This document shows positions 1 through 8,822 of a stretch of DNA of 64,000 nt, piece after piece. Position 1 is the first letter of the stretch, and each line of letters opens with the position of its first letter. The DNA comes from an uncultured Acetatifactor sp. (GTDB taxonomy: Bacteria; Bacillota; Clostridia; Lachnospirales; Lachnospiraceae): NCBI GenBank assembly GCA_910585015.1, contig CAJUCT010000006.1, forward strand, positions 8,394 to 72,393. The letters are read 5' to 3'. The translations under genes were made by a program, and so were the position numbers. The notes below the pieces were generated by a model. It was not told the DNA's origin, made no database searches, and saw nothing but the letters and a program-made list of their open reading frames with translations.

Positions 1-413
1 GGGACAACGGTCAGGAACGGGGCGAACGCTATGGCCGGGACAACGGTCAGGAACGCGGCGAACGCTATGGCCGGGACAACGGTCAGGAACGGGGCGAGCG
101 CTATGGCCGGGACAACGGTCAGGAACGCAGCGAACGCTATGGCCGGGACAACGGTCAGGATAGGGGCGAGCGCTATGATCGGGAGAAGGGGCAGAACCGC
201 CGCAGCAGATATGAGCGCAATGACGGAAGCACAAGGCGCGATCGGAGCGCGGACCATCGGGAAAACCAGGAGATCAGGCAAGACCGCCAGGGAAGAGGCG
301 AACGTCAGGAACGTGACCGCAGCGACAGCCGCCGCAGGAACGATTACCGTAACCGGCGTCCGAACCAAAACGGTCGCCAGCGCAGAGAGCGCAATGACCA
401 AGAGTGGGAATAG
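1..413 (+). CDS. C-terminal tail of a probable RicT/YaaT-like protein (partial)
   Basis: The reading frame beginning at base 3 is open from the window edge to TAG at 411-413, so only the C-terminus is present. It starts with five 12-residue repeats of the type DNGQERGERYGR and continues as a very charged Arg/Asn/Gln/Glu-rich tail ending DQEWE. Such a tail is expected to be disordered. The body of the protein is not visible. The RicT/PSP1 assignment is an inference from gene order: in many Lachnospiraceae a RicT-like protein with a charged tail precedes trmN6 and rsmI. Another frame over the same repeats is also open, but this one has the more protein-like composition and ends just before trmN6. 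Confidence 0.5.
   Translation, partial: DNGQERGERYGRDNGQERGERYGRDNGQERGERYGRDNGQERSERYGRDNGQDRGERYDREKGQNRRSRYERNDGSTRRDRSADHRENQEIRQDRQGRGERQERDRSDSRRRNDYRNRRPNQNGRQRRERNDQEWE
3..182 (+). repeat. Five 36-bp in-frame tandem repeats
   Basis: A 36-bp unit starting GACAACGGTCAGGAACG recurs head to tail at 3, 39, 75, 111 and 147. The first four copies differ at a few positions and the fifth diverges at its end. There is no spacer and the unit is 12 codons long, so this is an intragenic coding repeat able to expand or contract without a frameshift. Confidence 0.9.
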
Positions 414-418
414 GGTAA

Positions 419-1159
419 ATGGAAGCTATTGAGTTGAAGGATAAGGAGCGTATAGACGATCTGCAGCGAAATGGATATCGGATTATCCAGCACCCGGAGA
501 AATTCTGTTTCGGCATGGACGCGGTGCTGTTGTCCGGCTTTGCGGCGGCCAGACGGGGCGATCTGGTGCTGGATCTGTGTACCGGAACAGGGATTATTCC
601 CATATTGATGGAGGCCAAGACGGAGGCGGCGCATCTGACAGGGCTGGAGATCCAGGAGGAGAGTGCGGATATGGCAAGGCGCAGCGTACAACTCAACGGC
701 CTGGAGAAAAAAATAGACATTGTGACAGGAGACATCAGGGAAGCAGGCAGTTATTTTTCGTCTGCTTCCTTTGACGTGGTTACCTGTAATCCGCCCTACA
801 TGATCGGGCGGCATGGACTGACCAACCCGGAGACTCCCAAGGCCATCGCCCGGCATGAAATTCTCTGCACCCTGGAGGATGTGGTGAGCCAGACCGCCAG
901 GCTGCTCAGGCCAGGAGGACATTTCTATCTGGTACACAGGCCCTTTCGGATGGCGGAGATTATCTCCGCGCTGGTATGGCACAGGCTGGAGCCCAAGAGA
1001 ATGCGGCTGGTATATCCCTATGTAGACAAGGAGCCTAACATGGTGCTGATTGAGGCTGTGCGGGGCGGAAAATCCCGCATGACAGTGGAGAAACCGCTGA
1101 TCATTTTCAGGGAAAAGGGTGTCTACACGGAGGAAATTCGCGAGAGATTCGGATTTTAG
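419..1159 (+). CDS. trmN6: tRNA1(Val) (adenine37-N6)-methyltransferase, TrmN6/YfiC family
   Basis: A 246-residue class I SAM-dependent methyltransferase. The SAM-binding motif LDLCTGTG lies at residues 51-58 and the adenine-N6 methyltransferase signature NPPY at 124-127. The opening stretch (DLQRNGYRIIQHPEKFCFGMDAVLL) is typical of the YfiC branch, known to modify A37 of tRNA1(Val). The start at 419 is six bases after the preceding stop, suggesting translational coupling, with only a weak upstream purine stretch. The gene is 38 bp upstream of rsmI, so the two probably form an RNA-modification operon. The family is clear; the exact tRNA target is inferred. Confidence 0.85.
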   Translation: MEAIELKDKERIDDLQRNGYRIIQHPEKFCFGMDAVLLSGFAAARRGDLVLDLCTGTGIIPILMEAKTEAAHLTGLEIQEESADMARRSVQLNGLEKKIDIVTGDIREAGSYFSSASFDVVTCNPPYMIGRHGLTNPETPKAIARHEILCTLEDVVSQTARLLRPGGHFYLVHRPFRMAEIISALVWHRLEPKRMRLVYPYVDKEPNMVLIEAVRGGKSRMTVEKPLIIFREKGVYTEEIRERFGF

Positions 1160-1197
1160 AGAATATAAGGAAGAGGAACTGAGATTAGGAGGGAATT

Positions 1198-2040
1198 ATG
1201 GCCGGAACATTGTATCTGTGCGCCACCCCCATCGGGAATCTGGGGGATATGACGCCGCGGGTGGTGGAAACTTTGCATACGGTGGATGTGATTGCGGCGG
1301 AGGACACCCGCAACAGCATAAAACTGCTGAACCATTTTGATATCCATACGCCCATGACCAGCTATCATGAATACAATAAGGTGGAGAAAGCACGTCAGCT
1401 GGTGAAGCAGTTGACGGAGGGGCAGAATATCGCTCTGATTACGGACGCAGGAACACCTGCCATATCGGACCCCGGGGAAGTGCTGGTGCGCATGTGCCTG
1501 GAGCAGGGGATAGCGGTTACCAGCCTGCCCGGTCCCGCCGCCTGCATTACCGCCTTGACGCTTTCGGGACTGCCTGCCAGGCGTTTCTGTTTTGAGGGTT
1601 TTCTGCCTGCGGAAAAAAAGGAAAAAGCGGTGGTTTTACAGGAGTTGGCCCAGGAGAGCCGCACCATGATTCTCTATGAGGCGCCTCACCATCTGGTGCG
1701 GACTCTGGAGGAACTGTACCAGACGCTGGGACAGCGCCGGATTACCCTGTGCCGGGAACTGACCAAGCGTTTTGAGACGGTGATGCCCACCACGCTGGAG
1801 GAGGCCATGGCCTATTACCGGGAAGAGGAACCCAGGGGAGAGTATGTGTTGGTCATTGAGGGGAAGAGCCTGGAGCAGAAGCGTCAGGAGGATATAGCCG
1901 TCTGGCAGGACAAATCCATTGAGGAGCATATGGAATACTACCGCCTGCAGGGGATGGAGGAAAAGGCGGCCATGAAGCAGGTGGCAAAGGACCGGGGCGT
2001 GAGCAAGAGAGATATCTACCAGCACCTGCATGTGGAGTGA
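1198..2040 (+). CDS. rsmI: 16S rRNA (cytidine1402-2'-O)-methyltransferase RsmI
   Basis: A 280-residue protein of normal RsmI length. It begins GTLYLCATPIGNLGD, the family's N-terminal signature, followed by AAEDTRNS (about 33-40), TDAGTP (82-87) and LPGP (110-113), all part of the tetrapyrrole-methylase-like fold. The C-terminus (about 225-280) is the usual small helical domain. RsmI 2'-O-methylates C1402 in the decoding centre of 16S rRNA. A strong ribosome site (TTAGGAGGGAATT) precedes the ATG. Its stop overlaps the region before the next small gene, so transcription probably continues into it. Confidence 0.95.
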   Translation: MAGTLYLCATPIGNLGDMTPRVVETLHTVDVIAAEDTRNSIKLLNHFDIHTPMTSYHEYNKVEKARQLVKQLTEGQNIALITDAGTPAISDPGEVLVRMCLEQGIAVTSLPGPAACITALTLSGLPARRFCFEGFLPAEKKEKAVVLQELAQESRTMILYEAPHHLVRTLEELYQTLGQRRITLCRELTKRFETVMPTTLEEAMAYYREEEPRGEYVLVIEGKSLEQKRQEDIAVWQDKSIEEHMEYYRLQGMEEKAAMKQVAKDRGVSKRDIYQHLHVE

Positions 2041-2065
2041 ATATTTGGAAAGAGAGAAAAAATCT

Positions 2066-2242
2066 ATGGCGTCTGGTTGTGACAGTTGTGTTAATTATGT
2101 GTATGACGAGGAAGATGAGTGTTATTACTGTCTGGTAAATCTGGACGAGGATGAGATGTACCGTTTCCTTACGGGTACACAGAGAGCCTGTCCCTATTAT
2201 CGGATGGATGATGAGTATGGCGTGGTGCGTCATCAGATTTAA
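2066..2242 (+). CDS. Small Cys-rich DUF6472-like protein
   Basis: A 58-residue acidic protein with cysteines at 5, 8, 19, 22 and 42 (pattern C-x2-C, C-x2-C, C), which suggests metal binding. It resembles the small Lachnospiraceae family I recall as DUF6472; its function is unknown. I chose the ATG at 2066 because the conserved part starts at MASGCDSC and an AGAGAG ribosome site precedes it. An upstream ATG at 2030 in the same frame would overlap rsmI. It lies directly after rsmI and before the Hsp70 gene. Confidence 0.75.
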   Translation: MASGCDSCVNYVYDEEDECYYCLVNLDEDEMYRFLTGTQRACPYYRMDDEYGVVRHQI

Positions 2243-2325
2243 ACGGTCGGCACAACAGACCGGGCCTCTGCTATACCGGCGGTGCTGATTAGAGAGACAG
2301 TAGGGAAGAAGAGAGGGCATTTGTG

Positions 2326-4098
2326 ATGATAATAGGTATAGATCTTGGAACTACTAACTCGCTGGCCTGTGTGTACAGAAACGGCCATACGGAGTTGATC
2401 CCCAACAGCCTGGGGGAGTACATGACTAAAAGTGCGGTGAGCGTTCTGGAGGATGGGCGTATTCTGATCGGTTCGGCGGCGAAGGAGCGGCTGCTTCTGT
2501 ATCCCCGGCAGACGGCGGTTTCCTTTAAGCGTTTTATGGGAACGGATCAGGAGATTGTCCTGGGAGACAGGGTTTTTCTGCCCCACGAATTGTCGGCGCT
2601 GATCCTGAGACAGCTGTACGAGGACGCCAGGGCTTACCTGGGACAGGAGATAGAGGAGGCAGTGATCAGTGTGCCCGCCTACTTTGACGATAACCAACGC
2701 AATGCCACCAAGCTGGCGGCCCAGCTGGCAGGAATACCGGTGAAGCGGCTGATCAATGAGCCATCGGCCGCGGCCCTGTGCTATAACCTGGGTGTTACAT
2801 ATGGGGACAGCAGGCTGCTGATCCTGGATTTTGGCGGGGGGACGCTGGACGTGAGCGTTGTGGAATGTTTTGAAAATATCATTGAAATTATCGCCATTGC
2901 GGGGGATAACCGGCTGGGGGGAGATGATATTGACCGGGCCATAGCGGAGTATTTCTGCCGGGTACACTCCCTGAATTATGAGGCGCTGCCCGCAAGGCAG
3001 CAGGAAGCGCTGCTCTATCAGGCGGAGGCGGCCAAGAAAGTCCTTTCCCAGGCGGAGGATCCGGGGAGGCACTTTTCCGGGCCCCAGGCAGATGGAATAA
3101 GTCTTGGACAGGAGGCAGGGACCTGGAAATACAGAGAGCCAAGGCTTTGCCTGACGCTGGAGCGGACTTATGAGACGGAGTTATCCAAGGAACTTTTGAG
3201 GGAGATCTGCCAGCCCTATCTGGAGCGGATAAAGTCGGTGATTGCGCGGGCCGTCCGTGACAGCCACGTGACCCCGGACAAGCTGGATGATGTGGTTCTG
3301 GTGGGAGGATCCGCGCGGCTGGCGGTGTTGGGGGATTATCTGGAAGAACTGATGGGCAGGCGTCCCGTGGTGGCGGCGGATCCGGACTGTATAGTGGCGG
3401 AGGGCGCAGGTATCTGCGCAGGCATCAAGAGCCGCCGGGAGGAACTCAGGGACATGGTGATGACGGATGTATGTCCGTTTTCTCTGGGTATTGCGGTGTG
3501 CAATGACGCAAGGGACCAGAACCCCCACATGGCAACCATGATTGCCAGAAGCAGTATGCTTCCCGTGAGCCGCAGTGAAACCTTTTACACCTTGAGCGAA
3601 GGCCAGACGCATATCAGGTTGGGGATCTATCAGGGGGAGGGCTATTATGCGTCGGAGAACCGGCAGCTGGGCGAACTTATGGTGAGAGTGCCCGCGGGCC
3701 CTGCCGGAAAGCATTCGGTTTTTGTGACCTTTGCCTATGATATCAATGGGATCCTGCATGTGGATGCGGAGAGCAGCGGCGGGGACAGGCGGGAAACGAT
3801 TATTATGAATCCCCATGTGCAGTTCTCCGAGGAGGAACTACAGGAGAAAGTGGAGGAACTGAAAAAGCTGCGCTTTGTGGCAGAGGGCAGTGAGGAGGAT
3901 CATCTTCTGATGGCAAAGGCGGAGCGGCTATATGAAGAATTGCTGGGCGGTGAGCGGGAGGAAGCGGCCTGGATTCTGGAGGCATACCGGCAGGCTGTCG
4001 GCGAGGGAAGCACCATTGAACTCAAAAAAATCAGAAACTATGCCCGAAAGCGGCTGAATGAACTGGAACGTGCGCGGGACAATATTTTCGGATACTGA
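2326..4098 (+). CDS. Hsp70-family chaperone, HscC-like
   Basis: A 590-residue Hsp70. Visible landmarks are the phosphate-1 loop GIDLGTTNS at the N-terminus, VPAYFDDNQR, the phosphate-2 loop DFGGGTLDVSVVE near residues 168-180, and the adenosine motif LVGGSARL near 325-332. The openings IPNSLGEY and FKRFMGT are more like HscC than housekeeping DnaK. The substrate-binding half is present but compact. ATG 2326 has GAGAGGG eight bases upstream; the GTG just before it is an alternative. It is followed 70 bp later by a J-domain-like partner, consistent with a dedicated Hsp70/J pair rather than the general DnaK/DnaJ/GrpE system. No grpE is present here. Confidence 0.85.
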   Translation: MIIGIDLGTTNSLACVYRNGHTELIPNSLGEYMTKSAVSVLEDGRILIGSAAKERLLLYPRQTAVSFKRFMGTDQEIVLGDRVFLPHELSALILRQLYEDARAYLGQEIEEAVISVPAYFDDNQRNATKLAAQLAGIPVKRLINEPSAAALCYNLGVTYGDSRLLILDFGGGTLDVSVVECFENIIEIIAIAGDNRLGGDDIDRAIAEYFCRVHSLNYEALPARQQEALLYQAEAAKKVLSQAEDPGRHFSGPQADGISLGQEAGTWKYREPRLCLTLERTYETELSKELLREICQPYLERIKSVIARAVRDSHVTPDKLDDVVLVGGSARLAVLGDYLEELMGRRPVVAADPDCIVAEGAGICAGIKSRREELRDMVMTDVCPFSLGIAVCNDARDQNPHMATMIARSSMLPVSRSETFYTLSEGQTHIRLGIYQGEGYYASENRQLGELMVRVPAGPAGKHSVFVTFAYDINGILHVDAESSGGDRRETIIMNPHVQFSEEELQEKVEELKKLRFVAEGSEEDHLLMAKAERLYEELLGGEREEAAWILEAYRQAVGEGSTIELKKIRNYARKRLNELERARDNIFGY

Positions 4099-4168
4099 TT
4101 AACGCTATAACATGGGCACAGCGGGAGTTTGGCTAAGTCAAACTCCGAATATCCACCAAGAGGAAAGT

Positions 4169-7100
4169 ATGTTACACAGGGAGGCAGAAGTGACTATGAA
4201 TGGGATATGGGAGATTTTGCAGATAGAGCCGACAGACGACGAGGGGATTATCAAGAGAGCATATGCGTCTCTGGCTAGAAAATATAACCCGGAGGAACAC
4301 CCCCGGGAGTTTTTGCGGGTCAGGGAGGCTTATGAAGCGGCGCTCGCCTATGCGCGGCAAAGTGCAGGCAGTGAGGACGAAAGGGCGGGTTGGATGACGG
4401 CAGGCCCGAAGGGCAGTGAGGACGAAGGGGCGGGTTGGACGACGGCAGGCCCGAAGGGCAGTGAGGACGAAAGGGCGGGTTGGACGACGGCAGGCCCGAA
4501 GGGCAGTGAGGACGAAGGGGCGGGTTGGACGACGGCAGGCCCGAAGGGCAGCGGGGGACAAAGCGGTGAAGGGGCGGCAGACCGGGGGGAAGGCGGGGAA
4601 ACCGACTCGAAGGATGTTCCCCCCCAGGGCTTTAGCTGGGATTTCACGGAGGAAAATCCTTTCCGGGAAGGGGAGGGAATAAAGCGTTTCCGGGAACTTT
4701 ACACCAGCAAGAGGAGACGGGACAGGGCCGCGTGGTCGGACTATTTTCTGTCGGAGGCTTTTCTGGAGGGCTATCGGGAAAAGGATTTTGCGGAACTGAT
4801 GCTGGAGGTTGTCAGGGAGGATCCGTCCGCTTATCCTCCCAGCCAGGAATTTCAGACGGAGCTGTATATAGCCTACGGTCTGCAGGGACGCAAAACGGAG
4901 GATGGGATACAGATCCAGATAGATCAGGCTGCTGTTTTTGCCGGTATTGACGTAATCAGGGAGATTGCCATGATGGGGCCTGTGGTCACCCGTTTTAAGG
5001 GAAATGATCCGGCCATAATGGCGGGGTTCAGGGACTATCGGGAGTTGCTGCTGCTTGCTATGGGCAGCTGGGACGATAAGGCCATGCTCCGCCTGGGAAA
5101 GATCGTGGACTATTATCTGCCGCACCATATCTCAGACAAGCCCATTAGGGATTCCTGGCAGTATGAACTGTCACAGCGTCATCCCAAATCCTTAAAGCTG
5201 CTTACCTATTTCTTTTCCCGGCGGGAACTGCCGGACAGAGTATGCAGGGTGCCCTGGAACCATCTGCATCTGGAGAGCGCCACCATGGGCAGGGATAAGC
5301 TGTGGTACGGCGGCCTGCGGGAGGCGGTTATAGACCGGCTGGGGGAGAAGCCGAAAGTCAATTATATGCAGTTCCTACAGGAGATTGGAGAGAACTATTA
5401 TACGGCCAGCGAGGGGGAGACGCCGGAGGAACGCGCCAAGGTGGACGCGCTCTTTGAGCGGGAGGATATGGAGCAGGCCCTGCAGGACGAGACATTTGTG
5501 GAGAAGGAGGTTCTGCCGTACTGGTGTACAAGGAAAAAGGGAAAATATTTTATAAGTAAGCTCCGGGAGTATTACAGCGCCCACAGGGGTGCGCCTTTTG
5601 CCAAAAAGGTATTGGAAGAAATTGACCTGACAATGGAATACCAGCTGATACAGGAGAAATTGCAGGAGGATATGCAGGCTCCGCTGCGCAGAGGGGTATT
5701 TGACTTCCATGAAAGGCCCTGGCTCCGCTATTATCTGAATGTGGCGTTCCACCTGGCCCAGGGGCTGCATGAAAACTGGCTTTTGCCGAAATATCTGGGC
5801 TGGTATATGCCCTATTCGCCGGAGTGGGGAAAGAGGCTGGTGGACCCCGGGGAGGGAGGTTTTGATGCCGAACACCCCATAGGGCTTCGGTTTGGGGAAA
5901 ATGTGCTCTATATCCGCTTTCATCCCCGGCATATAGAATATCTCTGGGGGGAGGAGGGAAGTCCCCTGGTTCCGCCCTTTCCCGGGGAGGAACTTACAAA
6001 GATTGCGGACGACGGGATGTTCTGGCTGCTTGTGCCCATAGCCGCCGCGGGCTTCGAGGCTCATCAGGGAATCTATGAGGAACTGGTAAGACGCCTGTCC
6101 GTGCTGCCGGTGGAGGAGAAGAGCATCCCTGTCATTGCGGACTGCATCACGGGCCGTATCTGCCGCTTTGCCCAGGACAATGTGCCTGTCTGCACTTTTT
6201 ACCGGGAAAAGGAGACGGAGGGCCGAATCCGTCTGTTTGGCTGTGCTGTCTATGGTACCGGCGCGCTGGCACTGTATGAGGAGATGGAGGACCAGCAGAT
6301 TCTGCTGCCGGGCGGTATATATAACGCTCCCAGTGTGGAGAGCGCAGTGCAGATGGGGCAAAGGCTGCTGCAAGAGCTTTTGGCGGACAAGGGGCTGGAA
6401 CTCTATATGGAGTTATTGCCGGAACAGATATTGGTTCGGAATCAGTGGAATACTCCCTCCGCCATAGATGGGGAGCTGGTGACGAAGGAGGCGGTAGAAG
6501 AACTGTTTGGGAAATATTTCGAGAATCAGGTCAACCGTCTGGAACTGGTCTGGGGACAGAGAAGCCTTCTCTTCCTCAACCAAAAGCGGCAGTATGCCTG
6601 TCTTTATTTTGACCATCAGAAGCAGAACTGGTATGCGCTGGTGAGTATGCCGGAGGTCTATGCGGTGGTGGAGTCGGGGCAGGAGGTGTATGTGCCCTTT
6701 GGTCTGGGGATGCTGCCCAACTATCTGGTACACCAGAACCTGAATCTGATCAGGAGCCGGTTGGGAGATATCCTGGGGCAGATTGCCTGTGATACCCCGC
6801 AGCCCCGGGGCATGATGTGGTCGCCCCAGATTTACCGCTTTGAGACCAGGCAGAGGTATCGCCTGGCCATGCGTCAGTTTGGGGGCTACCTTGCGGAACA
6901 GGCCAGGAACCAGATACTGGATCGTTTCTATATCCCGCAGCTGCCGGTTTCCCTGTCCTATGTGGATATGGAGGGGCAGGAGACGGAGAAAAACACCGGA
7001 GAGAAGGACAAGGCCACGGTGCAGGGCGCTCTGGCGGATTACATGGCGGGCAGGCTTGGGCGGCTTACCCTGGTCTGGCAGTATGAGGCAGCGGATCAGG

Positions 7101-7417
7101 AGGGGGAAACCGTCCGGTATAAGCGCTGTCTGTGCCTGATCCGGGAGCAGGATGTACATATGATGTTTTATCAGGATGACAGGATAACGGGGGTGGAATA
7201 CCTGGTGGCCGATGTGAAGGAATATATGGACGCGGAGGGCAAGAAATACCGAAAGGCCGTTTTTCAGGGAAGGACACTGCCCGGCTATCTGGTTCACACG
7301 GATCTGATAAGAATCCGGGACAGTCTGGATCTGCTGATACCGCAGATGGGGCAGCAGGCGGTCAATATGGGAGGATTAGGAGAATTTAGCTATATAAAAG
7401 AAAAATTTTTCGCATGA
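4169..7417 (+). CDS. Large J-domain-like protein, partner of the upstream Hsp70
   Basis: A 1082-residue protein (1073 if it starts at ATG 4196; both starts have purine-rich sites). The N-terminus WEILQIEPTDDEGIIKRAYA followed by LARKYNPEEHPREFLRVREAYEAAL has J-domain helices II and III, but the HPD loop that stimulates Hsp70 ATPase reads NPE. The J-like segment is followed by four 15-residue repeats and a Gly/Glu linker, then about 900 residues with no domain I recognise and no obvious membrane segments. Large J-proteins beside HscC-like Hsp70s are known in Clostridia. The exact role is unknown; it may bring specific clients to the adjacent Hsp70. Confidence 0.75.
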   Translation: MLHREAEVTMNGIWEILQIEPTDDEGIIKRAYASLARKYNPEEHPREFLRVREAYEAALAYARQSAGSEDERAGWMTAGPKGSEDEGAGWTTAGPKGSEDERAGWTTAGPKGSEDEGAGWTTAGPKGSGGQSGEGAADRGEGGETDSKDVPPQGFSWDFTEENPFREGEGIKRFRELYTSKRRRDRAAWSDYFLSEAFLEGYREKDFAELMLEVVREDPSAYPPSQEFQTELYIAYGLQGRKTEDGIQIQIDQAAVFAGIDVIREIAMMGPVVTRFKGNDPAIMAGFRDYRELLLLAMGSWDDKAMLRLGKIVDYYLPHHISDKPIRDSWQYELSQRHPKSLKLLTYFFSRRELPDRVCRVPWNHLHLESATMGRDKLWYGGLREAVIDRLGEKPKVNYMQFLQEIGENYYTASEGETPEERAKVDALFEREDMEQALQDETFVEKEVLPYWCTRKKGKYFISKLREYYSAHRGAPFAKKVLEEIDLTMEYQLIQEKLQEDMQAPLRRGVFDFHERPWLRYYLNVAFHLAQGLHENWLLPKYLGWYMPYSPEWGKRLVDPGEGGFDAEHPIGLRFGENVLYIRFHPRHIEYLWGEEGSPLVPPFPGEELTKIADDGMFWLLVPIAAAGFEAHQGIYEELVRRLSVLPVEEKSIPVIADCITGRICRFAQDNVPVCTFYREKETEGRIRLFGCAVYGTGALALYEEMEDQQILLPGGIYNAPSVESAVQMGQRLLQELLADKGLELYMELLPEQILVRNQWNTPSAIDGELVTKEAVEELFGKYFENQVNRLELVWGQRSLLFLNQKRQYACLYFDHQKQNWYALVSMPEVYAVVESGQEVYVPFGLGMLPNYLVHQNLNLIRSRLGDILGQIACDTPQPRGMMWSPQIYRFETRQRYRLAMRQFGGYLAEQARNQILDRFYIPQLPVSLSYVDMEGQETEKNTGEKDKATVQGALADYMAGRLGRLTLVWQYEAADQEGETVRYKRCLCLIREQDVHMMFYQDDRITGVEYLVADVKEYMDAEGKKYRKAVFQGRTLPGYLVHTDLIRIRDSLDLLIPQMGQQAVNMGGLGEFSYIKEKFFA
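4367..4546 (+). repeat. Four 45-bp in-frame tandem repeats
   Basis: A 45-bp unit starts at 4367, 4412, 4457 and 4502 and encodes GSEDE-R/G-AGW-M/T-TAGPK. The copies alternate between GAAAGG and GAAGGG at one site (R/G) and are otherwise almost identical, so the array is recent. It sits in the linker between the J-like domain and the large C-terminal body. Confidence 0.9.
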
Positions 7418-7465
7418 AGAAATGGAAAACAGAAGCTCTGAATAGCTTCACACAGGAGGGGCAAT

Positions 7466-8395
7466 ATGGGATCTTATACAGATAAGCCGCAGACGGATAT
7501 TCCGTTTAGGGATATTTTTATGGGACTGGCGCGGAGAGAGGCCGTGGGTTCTTTTGAGGCCGCGCAGTTTTTTGACGACGGCGAAGGGGAACTCAGACGC
7601 TATGATGTATATAAGATTAGGGTGGACGGGCAGACATATGTGCTGAAAAAATCCGACGAGGCCGAGGCGGGCATATACCGGGATTTTTTGGCGGGCCAAG
7701 GCTTCAGGACGCCAAAATATTTTGGCAGCGGGAAGTATGACGGCAAAATCTGGCTGTTGATGGAGTATATAGAGGGGACTGACCTGCGGGAATTTACGGA
7801 GGAGATGGCTTACGGCTGCGCGGACAGTATCACCGCCGTCATGAATGCCTACTGGCAGAGGGATGAGCAGGAGTTTGAGAGCAAAAAGCTGGATCGCCGA
7901 TTTGAAAAATATTGGAAACGCATTAACAAGCGGGCGCAGTGCCTGGAGGGCGAACCGCTGCTGCGGCAGGCGTATTCCGTTTTCCTACAGCGTCAGCTCA
8001 CCTGTCCGAGGACACTCTGCAACGGTGATTTTCTACAGTATAATGCCATTCTGCGGGACGGGGAAATCTATATCATTGACTGGGCCTTTGCCGGGATTAT
8101 GCCCTACTCTCTGGACATCGCCAGACTGATTGCCCATGGAACGGAGGACCGAAGGACTTTCCCTTTTTATATGGTGGACCAATACCGTGAAATCTATGTG
8201 CGCCAGGTGTATGAGAAGCTGCGGGAAAAGCCGGACCAAGAACAGTATGGCAGGGATATCAAGCTGTCCCTGCTGAATGAATATATTGAGTTTATCGAGT
8301 GGGAACTAAATCATCCCGACGAGGAGAGGGACGGCGTATTTTCCTATTACTACGGCCAGGCGCGGAAGGCGGCGGAGGAGATAATCAATTTTTAA
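7466..8395 (+). CDS. APH-fold (aminoglycoside phosphotransferase-like) kinase domain protein
   Basis: A 309-residue protein with small-molecule kinase features: a candidate ATP-binding Lys in YVLKKSDE (about 60-61), a hinge-like LLMEYIEGTDL (97-107), a catalytic loop NGDFLQYN (186-193) in place of the usual HGDxxxxN, and a metal-binding IIDW (203-206). The leading His of the loop is replaced by Asn, while the catalytic Asp and Asn are kept. The substrate is unknown. The ATG has an excellent AGGAGGGG site. It follows the J-protein by 48 bp and probably belongs to the same transcript. It could be a protein or metabolite kinase; antibiotic resistance is not indicated by context. Confidence 0.75.
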   Translation: MGSYTDKPQTDIPFRDIFMGLARREAVGSFEAAQFFDDGEGELRRYDVYKIRVDGQTYVLKKSDEAEAGIYRDFLAGQGFRTPKYFGSGKYDGKIWLLMEYIEGTDLREFTEEMAYGCADSITAVMNAYWQRDEQEFESKKLDRRFEKYWKRINKRAQCLEGEPLLRQAYSVFLQRQLTCPRTLCNGDFLQYNAILRDGEIYIIDWAFAGIMPYSLDIARLIAHGTEDRRTFPFYMVDQYREIYVRQVYEKLREKPDQEQYGRDIKLSLLNEYIEFIEWELNHPDEERDGVFSYYYGQARKAAEEIINF

Positions 8396-8477
8396 AATTT
8401 GCTTTTCAGCCAAATTTTTCTGTATGCATAGGATATCAGTTTCGGACACATACTATCTCTGGAATACAAATCAGCAT

Positions 8478-8540
8478 TTTCCGGACAGTGCATTGTACAA
8501 CATAAGGGCGCTTAAGCGGCCATATGTTGTACATCGGAAA
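8478..8540. repeat. Intergenic palindromic element
   Basis: TTTTCCG at 8477-8483 and CGGAAA near 8535-8540 bracket an 11-bp perfect inverted repeat (TGTACAACATA at 8494-8504 against its complement at 8523-8533), with GC-rich inner arms around TTAA. It lies between the kinase gene and the small coat gene and has no T-tract. The bracketing TTTTCC/GGAAAA resembles the elements at 31505 and 32817. Confidence 0.6.
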
Positions 8541-8603
8541 TATGTACTGGCAGGGTATATGCGGAGTCCAAGCTCTGAAGAGCTTAAAACAGGAGGTAGA
8601 GAC

Positions 8604-8789
8604 ATGTCCAATATTTCGGAACTTGAATTACAGAATCTCAGGCATCTGATCGGCGGCTTTGACACCACCCACTGCAAGATGAAAGAGTATGCCCAGGAGG
8701 CGCAGGACACCCAGATCAAGCAGTTTTTTGAGAAAGGCGCCCAGTCCGCCATGCAGAATAAGCAGCAGTTGATGAAGTTTTTGGGTTAA
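8604..8789 (+). CDS. Small CotF-like spore coat-associated protein
   Basis: A 61-residue, probably all-helical protein starting MSNISELELQNLRHLIGG. It resembles the short CotF-related proteins that occur in pairs in Lachnospiraceae. A strong AACAGGAGGTAGAGAC site marks ATG 8604; the longer open frame upstream runs through the palindrome and is unlikely to be coding. The second CotF-like gene follows 33 bp later with its own ribosome site, so they are probably cotranscribed. A spore coat role is inferred from the family. Confidence 0.7.
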   Translation: MSNISELELQNLRHLIGGFDTTHCKMKEYAQEAQDTQIKQFFEKGAQSAMQNKQQLMKFLG

Positions 8790-8822
8790 GCGCAAAACGG
8801 ACTAAAATAGGAGGAGCAGACG

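Noticed and set aside
3..182. CRISPR-like direct repeats of 36 bp
   Set aside because: The units are contiguous without spacers and in coding phase; no cas genes nearby.
31..432. A 133-residue frame reading MAGTTVRN repeats
   Set aside because: It overlaps the same tandem repeats in another frame, runs past the start of trmN6, and has an unlikely Ala/Thr/Arg composition. The charged frame ending at 413 is preferred.
7466..8395. Aminoglycoside resistance gene
   Set aside because: The fold is APH-like but the catalytic His is changed and the neighbours are a chaperone pair, not mobile or resistance genes.
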